64,000 nt of DNA. Origin: Culex pipiens pallens. Taxonomy: Eukaryota > Arthropoda > Insecta > Diptera > Culicidae. Location of the stretch: positions 7,387,101 to 7,451,100 of the forward strand of contig NC_068938.1 in the NCBI RefSeq assembly GCF_016801865.2. Direction: 5' to 3'. Under the pieces are notes generated by a model. That model made no database searches. It had not been told where the DNA came from and saw only the letters and a program-made list of their open reading frames with translations. The translations under genes were made by a program, and so were the position numbers. Every line of letters begins with the position of its first letter. Positions within the stretch are counted from its first letter, which is position 1. Shown here in pieces: positions 10,474 through 20,815 of the stretch.

Positions 10474-12171
10474 ATGGCTCAGATTGGAAGGACTTTTAGT
10501 TTGTCCTTACTCCTCTTTTCTTTCTTAAAAAAAACTCATTCTGAGGACACATCCAACTACATTATCTCAGTTATCCAACACCTGATAGAAACCGGTGAAT
10601 ATGGTACACCGAAATTGATAATCTACGGAACCTCACCGGAGGATCCGTTCGACAATGTTCTGGGCAGAGTCCTGCAAGACACACGACTTCAGTTCACAGC
10701 CAAGTATCTGCTCAACTGTAATGTTCTGCTCGACAATGAGAAGCTTCCGGTGCAACCGTCAATACTTCTTATCCAAGGTGAACCACCTAAAGAAAAGTTT
10801 CAACACGTTTTCACACAACTTAGAACATTTCATCCTGATACTAAAATATTGATTGTTGTTAAAACATTGACGAGTGCTTACTTCAGATTGTACAAACACA
10901 TTCTTGGTCATCTGTATTATCACAACGTGGTTTACCTAAGTGAGGAAAGTCGCCAGGTTGCAGTATCCACTATAGTGGACAGTGTTCAGACAGATCATTT
11001 CCCCGAAGCGAAAGAGTTGTTTGGAACAACTCCGAGGCAAAATCTTAAGGGAAAGCCAATCAAGTTCACTCGGAGAGGTGTAATGTCGAATGAATTTCCC
11101 ACGATGAGATGGTTGAAGGAAACTTCGTGCTACTTGAACGCAACAACGCAAGAGATATCGCACACTTGTGATTCTTTCCAAGACCACGAACAGTCACACG
11201 AGTGCTTTTGGAAGCACAAGTACGAGCACAACATTGACTTTGATCCTTGGATCTACTCCGTGCAGAGGGTAGATAAGGACTTGTTTCAAACGCTACTAAC
11301 TACGCTGACAGACAGTCAAATCATTCTCGTTCCGAGGTTCCCAATCAACACCATCCAGTTGTTTATGTTGCCATTCAAGTGGAGAGTTTGGCTCACTATT
11401 ATCCTGCTACTGATCGGTTTGGAATTCGCCAAGCTTATTTTTTCAACAAGATTTCGGAACGACCCGATTCTACTGGTAGTCTGTGGTTACGAACGTTACA
11501 CTCTTCATAAAGCGCGAAGTTTTGAAAAATGTTTGCTTCTCTACTTTATTTTACTAATGTTTTTCATAACCAGAGCTTACGAGACAAAAATCCTTTCATT
11601 TATGGTTAGCAGACCCGCAACGAATGAGATCAGAACATTGCGTGATTTGAGAGAGTCTGGCATCAAAATCAAGTACGATCCTTCAGCTCACTTTTTTGTC
11701 AAACAGCAAGAAGAATTGGCAGATATGTTGGAACCCAGCAATAACAACTGGGATGAAATGGACCAGATTCATGGCTATATTGTGGAAAAACGCATGTCGG
11801 AATCTTGGCTGTTATTTAAATCTTATGATCATGTCAACAAGCTTTACCGGTACAACGTTATGGACCAATCCCTAGGAATGTTTTCGCTTGTTTATTGGTT
11901 TTCACCTAGAAATCCCATGGTGAGCACCTTTGGTTACACGCTGACTGTTTTCATAGAAAGTGGAATCTGTGATTTCTGGGAAATGATGTCTGGTTACGAA
12001 CCGAGTTTCAATTTGGATTTATTAAAAGAATTAGACATGAATAGTTTTATATCCTATGAAGATATTTTCCCCGTACTTGTGTTGGTTTCCTACGGCTTTA
12101 TACTAAGTGTTGTTGTTATTATAGCGGAAATAATAGTAAACAAATTACTGATAAAGTGTAAAAATTGTTAA
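10474..12171 (+). CDS. IR gene B: divergent ionotropic receptor, intact (565 aa)
   Basis: Ligand-gated cation-channel subunit of the divergent IR type, expected in the plasma membrane of chemosensory neurons. Intact and intronless from ATG 10474 to TAA. Signal peptide about residues 1-23; extracellular part to about 300; first membrane segment about 304-323 after LFMLPFKWRVW; pore-loop zone about 328-342 (NDPILLVVCGYER); second segment about 352-372 ending AYETKILSFMVSRP, which corresponds to the SYTANLAAF region of glutamate receptors; an EIRTLRDL...GIKIKY segment matching the start of S2; FIESGICDFW near 493-502 matching the S2 ESG helix; last membrane segment about 531-556. The canonical S1 ligand-contact arginine is not recognisable, as is usual in divergent IRs. 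It faces gene C tail to tail. Function is inferred from family architecture. Confidence 0.92.
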   Translation: MAQIGRTFSLSLLLFSFLKKTHSEDTSNYIISVIQHLIETGEYGTPKLIIYGTSPEDPFDNVLGRVLQDTRLQFTAKYLLNCNVLLDNEKLPVQPSILLIQGEPPKEKFQHVFTQLRTFHPDTKILIVVKTLTSAYFRLYKHILGHLYYHNVVYLSEESRQVAVSTIVDSVQTDHFPEAKELFGTTPRQNLKGKPIKFTRRGVMSNEFPTMRWLKETSCYLNATTQEISHTCDSFQDHEQSHECFWKHKYEHNIDFDPWIYSVQRVDKDLFQTLLTTLTDSQIILVPRFPINTIQLFMLPFKWRVWLTIILLLIGLEFAKLIFSTRFRNDPILLVVCGYERYTLHKARSFEKCLLLYFILLMFFITRAYETKILSFMVSRPATNEIRTLRDLRESGIKIKYDPSAHFFVKQQEELADMLEPSNNNWDEMDQIHGYIVEKRMSESWLLFKSYDHVNKLYRYNVMDQSLGMFSLVYWFSPRNPMVSTFGYTLTVFIESGICDFWEMMSGYEPSFNLDLLKELDMNSFISYEDIFPVLVLVSYGFILSVVVIIAEIIVNKLLIKCKNC

Positions 12172-12268
12172 CGCTTTCAATTTAGTGTATCTTTAAATCA
12201 AAAGTTTGTTGGGGTTGTCTGTAAATTAATATTAAAAATGAGTGTAATTTATCGTCGATATTCGAGAT

Positions 12269-12274
12269 AATAAA
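12269..12274 (+). promoter_or_regulatory. Putative polyadenylation signal of IR gene B
   Basis: AATAAA lies about 100 nt after the stop codon of gene B, a plausible 3' UTR length. Confidence 0.5.
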
Positions 12275-12659
12275 TCAAACTGAATCGACTTTCCTTGGAT
12301 TCACAGAATTCGATAGAGATGAACTAGCAAAATCGTCCCATGAGAATTGCGTAATTTCAAAAATGTCCCATTGCATACACACTTTTCACGACTACTTTTA
12401 TAAGTATGCGTTTTTACAAACCTTGGTGGTATGAAAACTTTAAGCACGTTTTTCTCATTAGATTACAAATTCACATGAGATAAATATTCTCTTCTGAGCT
12501 GTAGAGTAGCATACACATTCATATGAAAATTTTAAATCTTCTGACAAAATCTTAGAAAGGTTTCTATGATTTTTTTTTGAACTAACAAACAATTATAAAA
12601 AAATGACAAGCTTAAATGTTTTCTTGGCAAAATGTAGAAGAATGAGCGACAAGAAAAAA

Positions 12660-12880
12660 AATCGTTGGTAAGGTAATTTAGAGAACTTTCCAACGAGTCC
12701 ACAACATTGAAGATCTGGCAACCCTGTCTCGAGTTATGACCACTTAATTTATATCTGTGTACTTATTTTTCTTGATCTAAAAAAATAGCTGAAATATGTG
12801 TCCAAACCACACATATTACCCATGGTTGGTAAAAAGTGAGGAAGGCATCAACCACATAGGTGGATTAAGTTAGTTTCTCG
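12660..12880. repeat. Dispersed repeat fragment (GATCTGGCAACCCTGTC type)
   Basis: GAAGATCTGGCAACCCTGTC followed by ATGACCACTTAA recurs in variant form near 57060-57105 and 58345-58400. The 12830-12875 part (gtgaggaaggcatcaacc) also matches, inverted, the sequence near 17860-17900. These are decayed copies of a MITE family. Confidence 0.6.
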
Positions 12881-13990
12881 ATGTAAAATCAAATTTGCAA
12901 TCAAAAAGTACTTTAGTGAAATTTTGATAAAGTGCACCGTTTTCAAGTTAAACCCATATTTAGGTGACTTTTTAGAAAAAGTCGAAGTTTTTCATTTTTT
13001 TAAATTAGTGCACATGTTTGCCCATTTTTGAAAAAAATATTTTTGAAAAGCTGAGAAAATTCTCTATATTTTGCATTTTTGAACTTTGTTGATACGACCC
13101 TTAGTTGCTGAGATATTGCCATGCAAAGGTTTAAAAACAGGAAAATTGGTGTTTTCTAAGTCCCACCCAAACAACACACCATTTTCTAATGTCGATATCT
13201 CAGCAACTTATGGTTCGATTTTCAATGTTAAAATATGAAACATTCGTGAAATTTTCCGATCTTTTCGAAAACAATATTTTAAACCAATACTAACATTTCA
13301 AAAGGGCCAAACATTCAATATTACGCCTTTTTAAAATGTTAGTCTTGGTTTGAAAGTTTTCAAAATAGTTTTTTCGAAAAGATCGGAATTTCACGAATGT
13401 TTCATATTTTAACATTGAAAATCGGGCCATCAGTTGCTGAGTTATCGACATTAGAAAATGGTGTGTTGTTTGGGTGGGACTTAGAAAACATCAATTTTCC
13501 TGTTTTTAAACCTTTGCATGGCAATATCTCAGCAACTAAGGGTCGTATCAACAAAGTTCAAAAATGCAAAAATAGAAAATTTTCTCAGCTTTTCAAAAAC
13601 ATATTTTTCAAAGGTGGGCAAACATGTGCACTAAATTAAAAAAATGAAAAAGTGCGACTATTTTCAAAAAAGTCACCTAAATATGGGTTTAACTTGAAAA
13701 CGGTGCACTTTATCAAAATTTCTTTAAAGTACTTTTTGATTGCAAATTTAATTTTACATCAAAAAATGAAGTTGAAAAATTTTTGCGACCAATTTTTCGA
13801 TTTTTTGAAAAAAATCAGTATTGTTTCAAAAATTCATAACTCGCTCAAAGATTTTTTGCACAACCTGGAAATTTCTGAAAAGTTGGCATTTGATGTCCTC
13901 TAAAACATATCAAAAAAACAAAAAAAAAATAAAAATAATGTTTTTTTGCAAATCAAGTTTTAGTGACAAAAAGTTGAACTTTTCAGTACT
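12881..13990. repeat. Partial copy of the large palindrome family
   Basis: The left arm (about 12881-13300) and right arm (about 13330-13780) are inverted copies meeting near 13310 at a TAACATTTCAAAAGG...AAATGTTA centre. The right arm continues to about 13990 and matches 28000-28290, while the left arm is truncated. It carries the uninterrupted version of the site (ATATTTAGGTGAC near 12958) into which a TA MITE is inserted at 26330. Short frames inside are shadows. Confidence 0.8.
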
Positions 13991-14265
13991 TGTTTCGAAA
14001 AGTAACACTTTTCAACATTGTTTTGATTTAAACGATTTATTAACAAAATACATGAAAATTTGACATAAAATTTCACTCAGTGTGTGTTTTTTGGAATTGC
14101 AAAAAATGTTGCATGGAACTCGTTGCAAAACTTGTTTTTTTCAGCACTCTTCGTATTTATCCAACTCGGTGAACCTCGTTGGATAAATGTACGACTCGTG
14201 CTGAAAAAATCCTCTTTTTGCAACTTGTTGCATAAACTACTATTTAAAAACACTTGTTGTTCAAG
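13975..14265. repeat. Hairpin MITE-like repeat
   Basis: Around 14134-14213, TTTTTTCAGCAC and ATTTATCCAAC are mirrored by GTTGGATAAAT and GTGCTGAAAAAA. Outer parts (cttttcagtacttg, cgaaaagtaacacttttc) recur inverted at about 56640-56880. A dispersed inverted-repeat element with no coding capacity. Confidence 0.6.
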
Positions 14266-15749
14266 CTTCCAAATCATGCAAAAAGCAATCCCAGAGAGGA
14301 TTTAAAATCAAGAGTCGAAATTTGGAAATGATTTTTTTTCAATAAGATTGAAGAGGTTTTGTTGACAAATTTTTTAGAACCTGGACATTCTGAACTTCAA
14401 TTCTTTGTGAATTGTTGAATTTCCTAAATCACATTTTTAACTTTAGGCGAAATAATTATTTCAGAAGGTTCGGTCGCATGATTTTGTTGAGAAAATAAAT
14501 ACCTTTTCAGCATTGTAATGAAAAAACCTTAAATCCCGTTATTTGCTACAATTACACTACCGAAACTCAGTTCCCACGTTTTGTGCTGGGATTTTTGTGA
14601 CCTCATTTTATTCACTCCTATAATTAACGCGTTCCTTTCGAAACCTTTTCAGTCACCTGAGCTTCATTTTGGCAAATATATGTATGGCATCCTTAGCAGA
14701 AATGCAACTGATGCTGGAAAAAGAAACAATAATTGCTGGTGGCACATTTTATTAAGGAAACTGGAATGTTTCCGACTATCTCTCTTAAATATAATTGACA
14801 CTTTTTACAAAAAAAAACAAAGCTTACCAAACCACAAAAGATGCATCCCAAGTGGCTTCAATGCCTCAAGTAAATTCCAATTCAACTCTCATTCCACCAC
14901 AGTCGGCAATCCTATCGTTTCCACATAAACGCAAACCGAGAGATGGCCCGTAATCAGATTTCAATTTATGGTAAATTAATTAAGTTCGAATGTAAACGAT
15001 TTTCCTTCCGCCTCTCGAGAGCGATATGAAGGAGGGTGCACTCGTCTTTCAATCTTCAACAACAAGAACAAGGAAACTAATTAAACTTCAAGTGAAATGC
15101 GAAAATTAAATTTAAACAATTGCCTCCTTCTCTCCCCCGATTTTGATCCTGCTAGAATCCTTGCTCCCTTCCAAGTGTGGCTTCACGTTTCTTGTTGCAC
15201 TTGGCAGCATCGATTGGAAAAGCGAGCGAATGTTTTCACACGACGAGCAACAACAGCAGCAGCAGCAAAAAAGAAAAAGTGACGAACGGTTGAGAGGCTT
15301 CTTGAAATTAATTGAAAACCATTGCCTCCTCCCGCTCGAGCGGGAAAAGCACGCCCCGGAAAAATTGGAGCGATCCTCTTTTTGAGAATAGGAAGGGGGA
15401 GGGAGAGGGGAAGTTGTCGAAACAGGAAACAGAAGCTGAAAATTTATTTCCCACTTAATTTTCTCCTTCCGGTGCAGTGGCATTGGGGTTTGGACGGGTT
15501 CTTGCTTGGATACTTTTCCAATCGTCGAATGCCTTCGAGCAAGCCCGGAAATTCTTTTTTTTTCTTCTTTTGCTTCTTTATCAAACTGGGTGGAGCACGT
15601 TCTTTGAGGGTAAAATATGGTATGAGGATGTGTTTAAGACAATTTTTTGTTTAAAAAAAAACAATTTACAGAGATTAAAATAAAAAGCATTGACTCGATT
15701 TTTGAAGTGCTTTCAACTGATTGAGATCCACAAATTTTCGAGATTTTTT
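14266..15749. other. Intergenic region between convergent IR genes B and C
   Basis: No recognisable gene. About 14930-15560 is GC-richer, includes a CAG/CAA run near 15249-15270 and has many overlapping short frames on both strands, which points to unusual composition rather than a protein. Confidence 0.3.
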
Positions 15750-17456
15750 TCAAAATGTCTCACCAAACCTAAAATTCTTGCAGTTCAACATAAGCTTGCT
15801 TATAAAAACTTCAATCGTGAAAACAATTCCACCAGCAATATGTCCATATGAAATGACCAAAAAAGCAGGAAAAATGTCCCTAAAGTAAAGTACACTATTT
15901 GTATCAATCAGTTTCCAAAACATAGAATTCTGTCTTGATCTATGGGCATGCGATGTTTCCCAAAAATTAAAAATTCCACTTTCAATAAACGTAGTTAACG
16001 TAAAGTCAAACACAGCTTTTAACGGGCTTCGAGCCGAAAACTTGTACACAACTGGAAACATCCCAAAAGATTGCTCCATTACACTGTAACGATACATTTT
16101 GTTCACAGGATCATAATACATCGGGATTAGTTTCAACTCGCTGATGCTTCTCTCAGCTATATAGGCATGAATCAGGTCCAAGTTTGGCAAAGTGTCATTG
16201 CTCTCTACCAGCAAGTCTCTCAGTGCTCTTTCTTCAAAGACAAAAGGATTCACTTTTGGGTTGTATTTGAGTTTTACGCCAGATTGTGCCATATCTTGGA
16301 ACGATCTGATCTCCTGCGTTGCTGGTTTGCTAACCATGAATGAAAGGATTTTGGTTTCATATGCTCTGGTCATGAGAAACATCAAAAAAACGAAGGAAAT
16401 CAGAACCGATTTTTCCAAAATACTAGCTTTATGGAGGTTGTATCGTTCATAACCGCAGACAATCAGCAAAACCGGATCGTTCTTAAATCGCACAGGAAAC
16501 AGGAATTTGACGACTTCCAATGAACCTAGCAGCAATAGTAATGTGACCCAAACCGGCCACAGAAATGGCATCGTGAACAGTTGAAACGTGTTAATCGGAA
16601 ATCGTGGAACCAAAATGACCAAATCTTCCGTCATAGATGTCAGTAGAACATGAAACAGTACTTTGTCAATCTTTCGAACAGAATAAATCCAAAGGTCGAA
16701 ATCCACCTTATTGGTTACCATATGAGCCATGAAACACTTGTCCGTAAGGTCATCCCTCACCGTTGAGCTGCACGAGTGTGGAACCTCGCTTACCGTTGTG
16801 TTCAGGTAGAGAGAAGTTTCTTGTAACCACCTCATTGGAGGATATCCTGCTGAAAGTGGACTTCTTTGAGAGTACGTGATGGGCCTTCCTTGAATATTTT
16901 GTCTGTGAGATCTGTCGATTAATTCTTTTGCATCAGGGAAATAATTAAGTGGAGTAATTTCCCAAATTTTGAAACTCACAGTCCAAGTATTTTCTTCATC
17001 CAAAAATATCACATTGCTGAAGAACAAATACTCGCTCAAAAAAGCCTTGTAAACTACAAAACTTTCCGAGTAAACATCTACCAATACAATAACTTTAGTA
17101 TCAGGATCAAATTCTTTCAGTTGATCGAAAAGCTGTTGATGCTCCGAAGAGACAATTTCACCTTGAATAACAAGAAGAGAAGGTCTGGCCGGCAACTGTT
17201 CATTGTCGAGCCGAGTTTTTCCAGTGATGACAAATTTAGTGGTGAATTCAAGCCTCGGATCTTTGAGAACCCTTCCAAGCGTGTTGTCGAATTGATGGTT
17301 CGGTGAGGTTCCGTACAATACCAATCTTGGGACACCAACTTCAATGGCCGCCAAGTGTTGTATCACCGACACAATGTAGCTGGTCAGGTCCCCAGAAGAA
17401 CTGGATCCTTGCAAGCAGCATAGTAATGCGAACAAAGTACATCCTCGCGAAGCCAT
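15750..17456 (-). CDS. IR gene C: divergent ionotropic receptor, intact (568 aa)
   Basis: Same role as gene B: a membrane ligand-gated channel subunit of the divergent IR class. Complete and intronless on the minus strand. Signal peptide MASRGCTLFALLCCLQGSSS; extracellular half with YGTSPNHQFDNTLGRVL and the RWLQETSLYLN segment; first membrane segment after LFTMPFLWPVW; pore-loop motif NDPVLLIVCGYERYNLHKA; second segment ending AYETKILSFMVSKP; S2-like FIESGIFNFW; last membrane segment, then a basic tail ending FRFGETF. CAG lies two bases before the ATG. Genes A, B and D are its closest relatives here, at the level of shared motifs along the whole length. The ligand cannot be predicted. Confidence 0.92.
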   Translation of the reverse strand: MASRGCTLFALLCCLQGSSSSGDLTSYIVSVIQHLAAIEVGVPRLVLYGTSPNHQFDNTLGRVLKDPRLEFTTKFVITGKTRLDNEQLPARPSLLVIQGEIVSSEHQQLFDQLKEFDPDTKVIVLVDVYSESFVVYKAFLSEYLFFSNVIFLDEENTWTVSFKIWEITPLNYFPDAKELIDRSHRQNIQGRPITYSQRSPLSAGYPPMRWLQETSLYLNTTVSEVPHSCSSTVRDDLTDKCFMAHMVTNKVDFDLWIYSVRKIDKVLFHVLLTSMTEDLVILVPRFPINTFQLFTMPFLWPVWVTLLLLLGSLEVVKFLFPVRFKNDPVLLIVCGYERYNLHKASILEKSVLISFVFLMFLMTRAYETKILSFMVSKPATQEIRSFQDMAQSGVKLKYNPKVNPFVFEERALRDLLVESNDTLPNLDLIHAYIAERSISELKLIPMYYDPVNKMYRYSVMEQSFGMFPVVYKFSARSPLKAVFDFTLTTFIESGIFNFWETSHAHRSRQNSMFWKLIDTNSVLYFRDIFPAFLVISYGHIAGGIVFTIEVFISKLMLNCKNFRFGETF

Positions 17457-18677
17457 GTCTGACGAAACACAAAGGGATTTTTGGTTTTCGTGTAGAAAAT
17501 CATATCTAAAATAAATAAAAGGTACAATTTGAAGTAGTATATACTTTCACTTCTAGTGTTATTTATGATTAAAGTAAAAAAAAATAAGTATCTTCTACGT
17601 TTTACCAAATGGAAGCTCTTTGCTTTATTTTTTTTATGAAATGTTGTCGAACCATTCCCTATGTCAATAAAAGACATTGCAAACGTTACAAACATTTATT
17701 AGCGGTAATAAAAAAAAGTATATTACACTGAAAATTAGTTTGTTTATTGTTTTGGTGTCTGAAATTCTCTTTTTTTATGTTTTCTGCTCTGATTTTTCTA
17801 ACAGAATAGTATTCTAATAAAAGCGACAATCTAGTCAAACAAATTAAAAACGTAACTTAATCCACCTTTAGGTGGTTGGTGCCTTTCTCTCATTTATAGT
17901 GATTTCAATCCCCCTTAAGTGTCCACATGTTTATGGATTTCCCTAACGTTCGCAGCACCTAAGAAGTCCTAATAAAAATAAGTGATGAGTAAAAAAACAC
18001 ACTACCAACTACCTACAGACATTTTGTCAAGATTATACAGACACGGCCTTTGAGGAAAATGGCATCCCACTGCACGGCTTTTTCGTGGCGATCAGACCCG
18101 ACCAGATGAGATTATGTGAATTCAGACCATTTTTTAAACTGCTTGTAATTTAAGATAGGTAAGTCAGATCTTGAAAATTCTTACTCCACCTAAAAGGTCT
18201 TCTCATAGGCTTTCTAAAAATATGTAACATGTGAGGGTTTCATGAAAAAAAACACGCTTTTTACCATAATTTTAATTGAATATAAAACAGTTTTTTAACA
18301 TAACTTTTCAAATACATGATAAAACTGCATGAATTTAAATAGCAACTTAGGGGACGTTAAGACGGATCGATTAAAACCTTTCCGGCCAAAATCGGTTGAT
18401 CCTGTGACGAGATATTCCAGTGACATTGATTTGGTACACATGTCTACATACAGCCAAACACACAGACATTTGCTCAGCTGGTGATTCTGAGTCGATATGT
18501 ACAAATGAAGGTAGATCTAGGAGGTCTAATTAAAAAGTTCCTTTTTCGAGTGATTTTATAGCCTTTAGTGTTTTAAAATGCATTTTACACTAATTCATTA
18601 GTTTTGCAATCATTAGATTTCAAAAAATGTAAGATTTGACGAAAACAAAAATTTTAGCGAAAAAATCTTTTGTGGTA
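17457..18677. other. Spacer upstream of IR gene C with MITE remnants
   Basis: Bases about 17850-17900 (CCACCTTTAGGTGGTTGGTG) and 17910-17951 are repeat remnants. The latter (CCCCCTTAAGTGTCCAC then TTTATGGATTTCCC) is a half copy of the Harbinger-type MITE at 56171. A further dispersed-repeat piece lies at about 18480-18560. No gene is visible. Confidence 0.45.
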
Positions 18678-19604
18678 GGGTAGGGTAGTAGTCATCAATG
18701 AGACACGGGGAACAATGATAAAATGGCTCTCACAAGCCGTAGTTTCAATCAATCAGGCTCATATTTGCGGGAAAGGTGTGTCTACTAGATACACATCTGA
18801 CATAATAGTGGCTTTGGTTATGGACGCTCCCTTGAAAAGTTATTCATAAATGTTTGATTCTGGGGTGTAAACGTAAATTATGGACAAAAAATACATTTTC
18901 GCTCGTATTTTTTACACCAAAACTAATATTTCTTAAAATTTCTTTCGAAGTTCCATAGGGATTGAGTTGGGCTACAATGTCCTTTCATTAGGTTTGGCAA
19001 AAATTTAGAATACACCCAGAATCCAGGGCTGTCTCATTGTTCCCCACTCATTTCAGCCCATGGGTAACAATGAGACACTTCGATTTTTCTTCATTAAACT
19101 TTTCAAAATCCACGGAAATCTTTTAAAACATGAATTGAAAGTATTTTTTGGCATATTTATAGAGTTTTAACTTCATTTAACCAAAAATACAAAGTTATTT
19201 GGTATAAATATATGGATTTTACAAAATTCATATACTTTTTAGTATAACTTTTGTTAACTAAACTTTTATGTTGGCAAAATTGCTCTAAAATGCTCAAACC
19301 TGTACCTGTAACCTGTAATGGAACAATACAAAAACATGATGTTTTACTAGAAAAGTATTGATTTTCGTAGAGTGTCTCATTGTTCCCCAGCTGTCTCATT
19401 ATTCCTGCCTAGTGCGTATACAATGAGACAGTTGAATAACTCTGGCTGTAGATTTCGTATCGATCTCATATTTTGGTCAATGCTAGAACACATTAAAGGA
19501 AAGGAAATGTAACAAAAAGCTCATTAAAAAATGCTGATGAAAAAATTAGAAAAATCGTTGAAAGTTGAAAACCAACAAGTATCTCATTGATGACTACCCT
19601 ACCC
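18678..19604 (+). mobile_element. TA-flanked MITE, copy 1 (927 bp)
   Basis: Ends GGGTAGGGTAG and CTACCCTACCC sit inside TA dinucleotides (18676-18677 and 19605-19606), typical of Tc1/mariner-type insertion. The interior holds several copies of TGTCTCATTGTTCCCC or its complement (near 18698, 19027, 19063, 19372, 19390 and 19420). Non-coding. Related copies are at 24666 and 26330. Confidence 0.85.
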
Positions 19605-19789
19605 TAATAGACTTTTAAAATTTTCAAAAATTCAAAGCAATTTTGAATTTTAAATTTCCATTGAAACATGAAGTGATTTTTTTTGCTCCCTGATTTTCGG
19701 CCAAATTTGAAGGAGCCAAAAAATATTTCCAAGTTTGAGAGCAAAACAATACTAAAGTAAACAATAGAACTATTCCAGCCCAAAACAGG

Positions 19790-20815
19790 AATTTTTCAGG
19801 TACTTTTTTCTCGACCCTCTCCGATTTCAATGAAACTTTGTAGACATGTTATCCTACGCTTATATAAGCCATTTTTGTGTATATGGAGCCAGTTCCACAC
19901 GATAATGACATTTGAGAAGGGCGTAAGTGTTTTAAATATTTTTGTAATTCGGAATTTAAATATTTCTGTATCTCGAAGCCGTTGCATCGTATCAAAAAGT
20001 GGTCAAAGACAAACTTGTAGGAAATTTGACGGGCTTTTCGATAAAAATACACTGAAAGAAAAAAACACCCAACTTTTATGAGATTTTTTGATTTTTAAGT
20101 TTAAAAGTCAAATTTGGGGGAGTGCCCACGATTTTTTTTCGTTCAAATTGTTTGTGAAAATAGCCTAAGATGTTACAAAAAGACTCACAAAAAATGCAGG
20201 ATGGAGCAACTCACCTAAAAAAATACAAAAATCATTTACTGAAACTGTTTTTTTTTTGAAAAGTGCTCTAAACATCAAAATTTTCAAAAACCGAATACGG
20301 GAATCGATTCTCCAGACAATTTTACATAAAAGTCTCCATATTGACCATTGTCCTAAGTCCAATCCTTGTAAAGTTACAGCGGTTTTAAAAATAAAAATGT
20401 TGAAAAAATAGGTTTTTTGATGGTTTTTGGCAATTTCTATATGACAGACTTAATTTTTCAGTCTCGTAAATATTTTTACCGGAAAGCTCGTCAAATTTCC
20501 CATAAGTTTGTCTTTGACAACATTTAAATTGGATGTATGAGCTTGCAGATATAAGCAACGGATCCACAGGTGTGTATCGTTCTTTTTGCGACAAGACTCC
20601 GCCTCCCGGGTCTCCTAAGTGTGAAGGTATGACACGGGGAGAGGGCACCGATTACCTATATTTTACACTTAGAATTTTTTTGCGTCCGCCTCGGGATTCG
20701 AACCAGCGACCTCTGGATTGTGAGTCCAGCGCGCGGTCCGATTGATCCACACAGGCAGACGACATGTCTACAAAGTTTCATTGAAATCGGAGAGGGTCGG
20801 GTACAACCGATTCCC
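19790..20815. mobile_element. Palindromic foldback element carrying a SINE
   Basis: CTCTCCGATTTCAATGAAAC followed by TTTGTAGACATGT near 19815-19851 is the inverse of 20762-20798. Inner parts also pair: GACAAACTTGTAGGAAATTT near 20008 against AAATTTCCCATAAGTTTGTC near 20495. The outer sequence is loosely like the ends of the 1,351-bp foldback (CGACCCCTCTTCGATTT), which suggests related families. A tRNA-derived insertion occupies about 20573-20760. Confidence 0.65.
20573..20760 (-). mobile_element. tRNA-derived SINE (tRNA-Val-like head)
   Basis: On the minus strand, from 20760, there is a tRNA-like head: acceptor GTCTGCC pairing with GGCGGAC, A-box TGGATCAATCGG, anticodon arm CTGGACTCACAATCCAG (anticodon CAC) and B-box GGTTCGAATCC. 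The T stem has mismatches and the head is followed by about 120 bp of unrelated sequence, as in a SINE. It interrupts one arm of the foldback at 19790-20815. Confidence 0.65.

Noticed and set aside
15097..15680. Several overlapping frames near a CAG/CAA run
   Set aside because: They overlap each other on both strands, are low in complexity and have no recognisable domain.
20693..20760. Functional tRNA-Val(CAC)
   Set aside because: The T stem has mismatches and the sequence continues into a non-tRNA body, so a SINE head is more likely.
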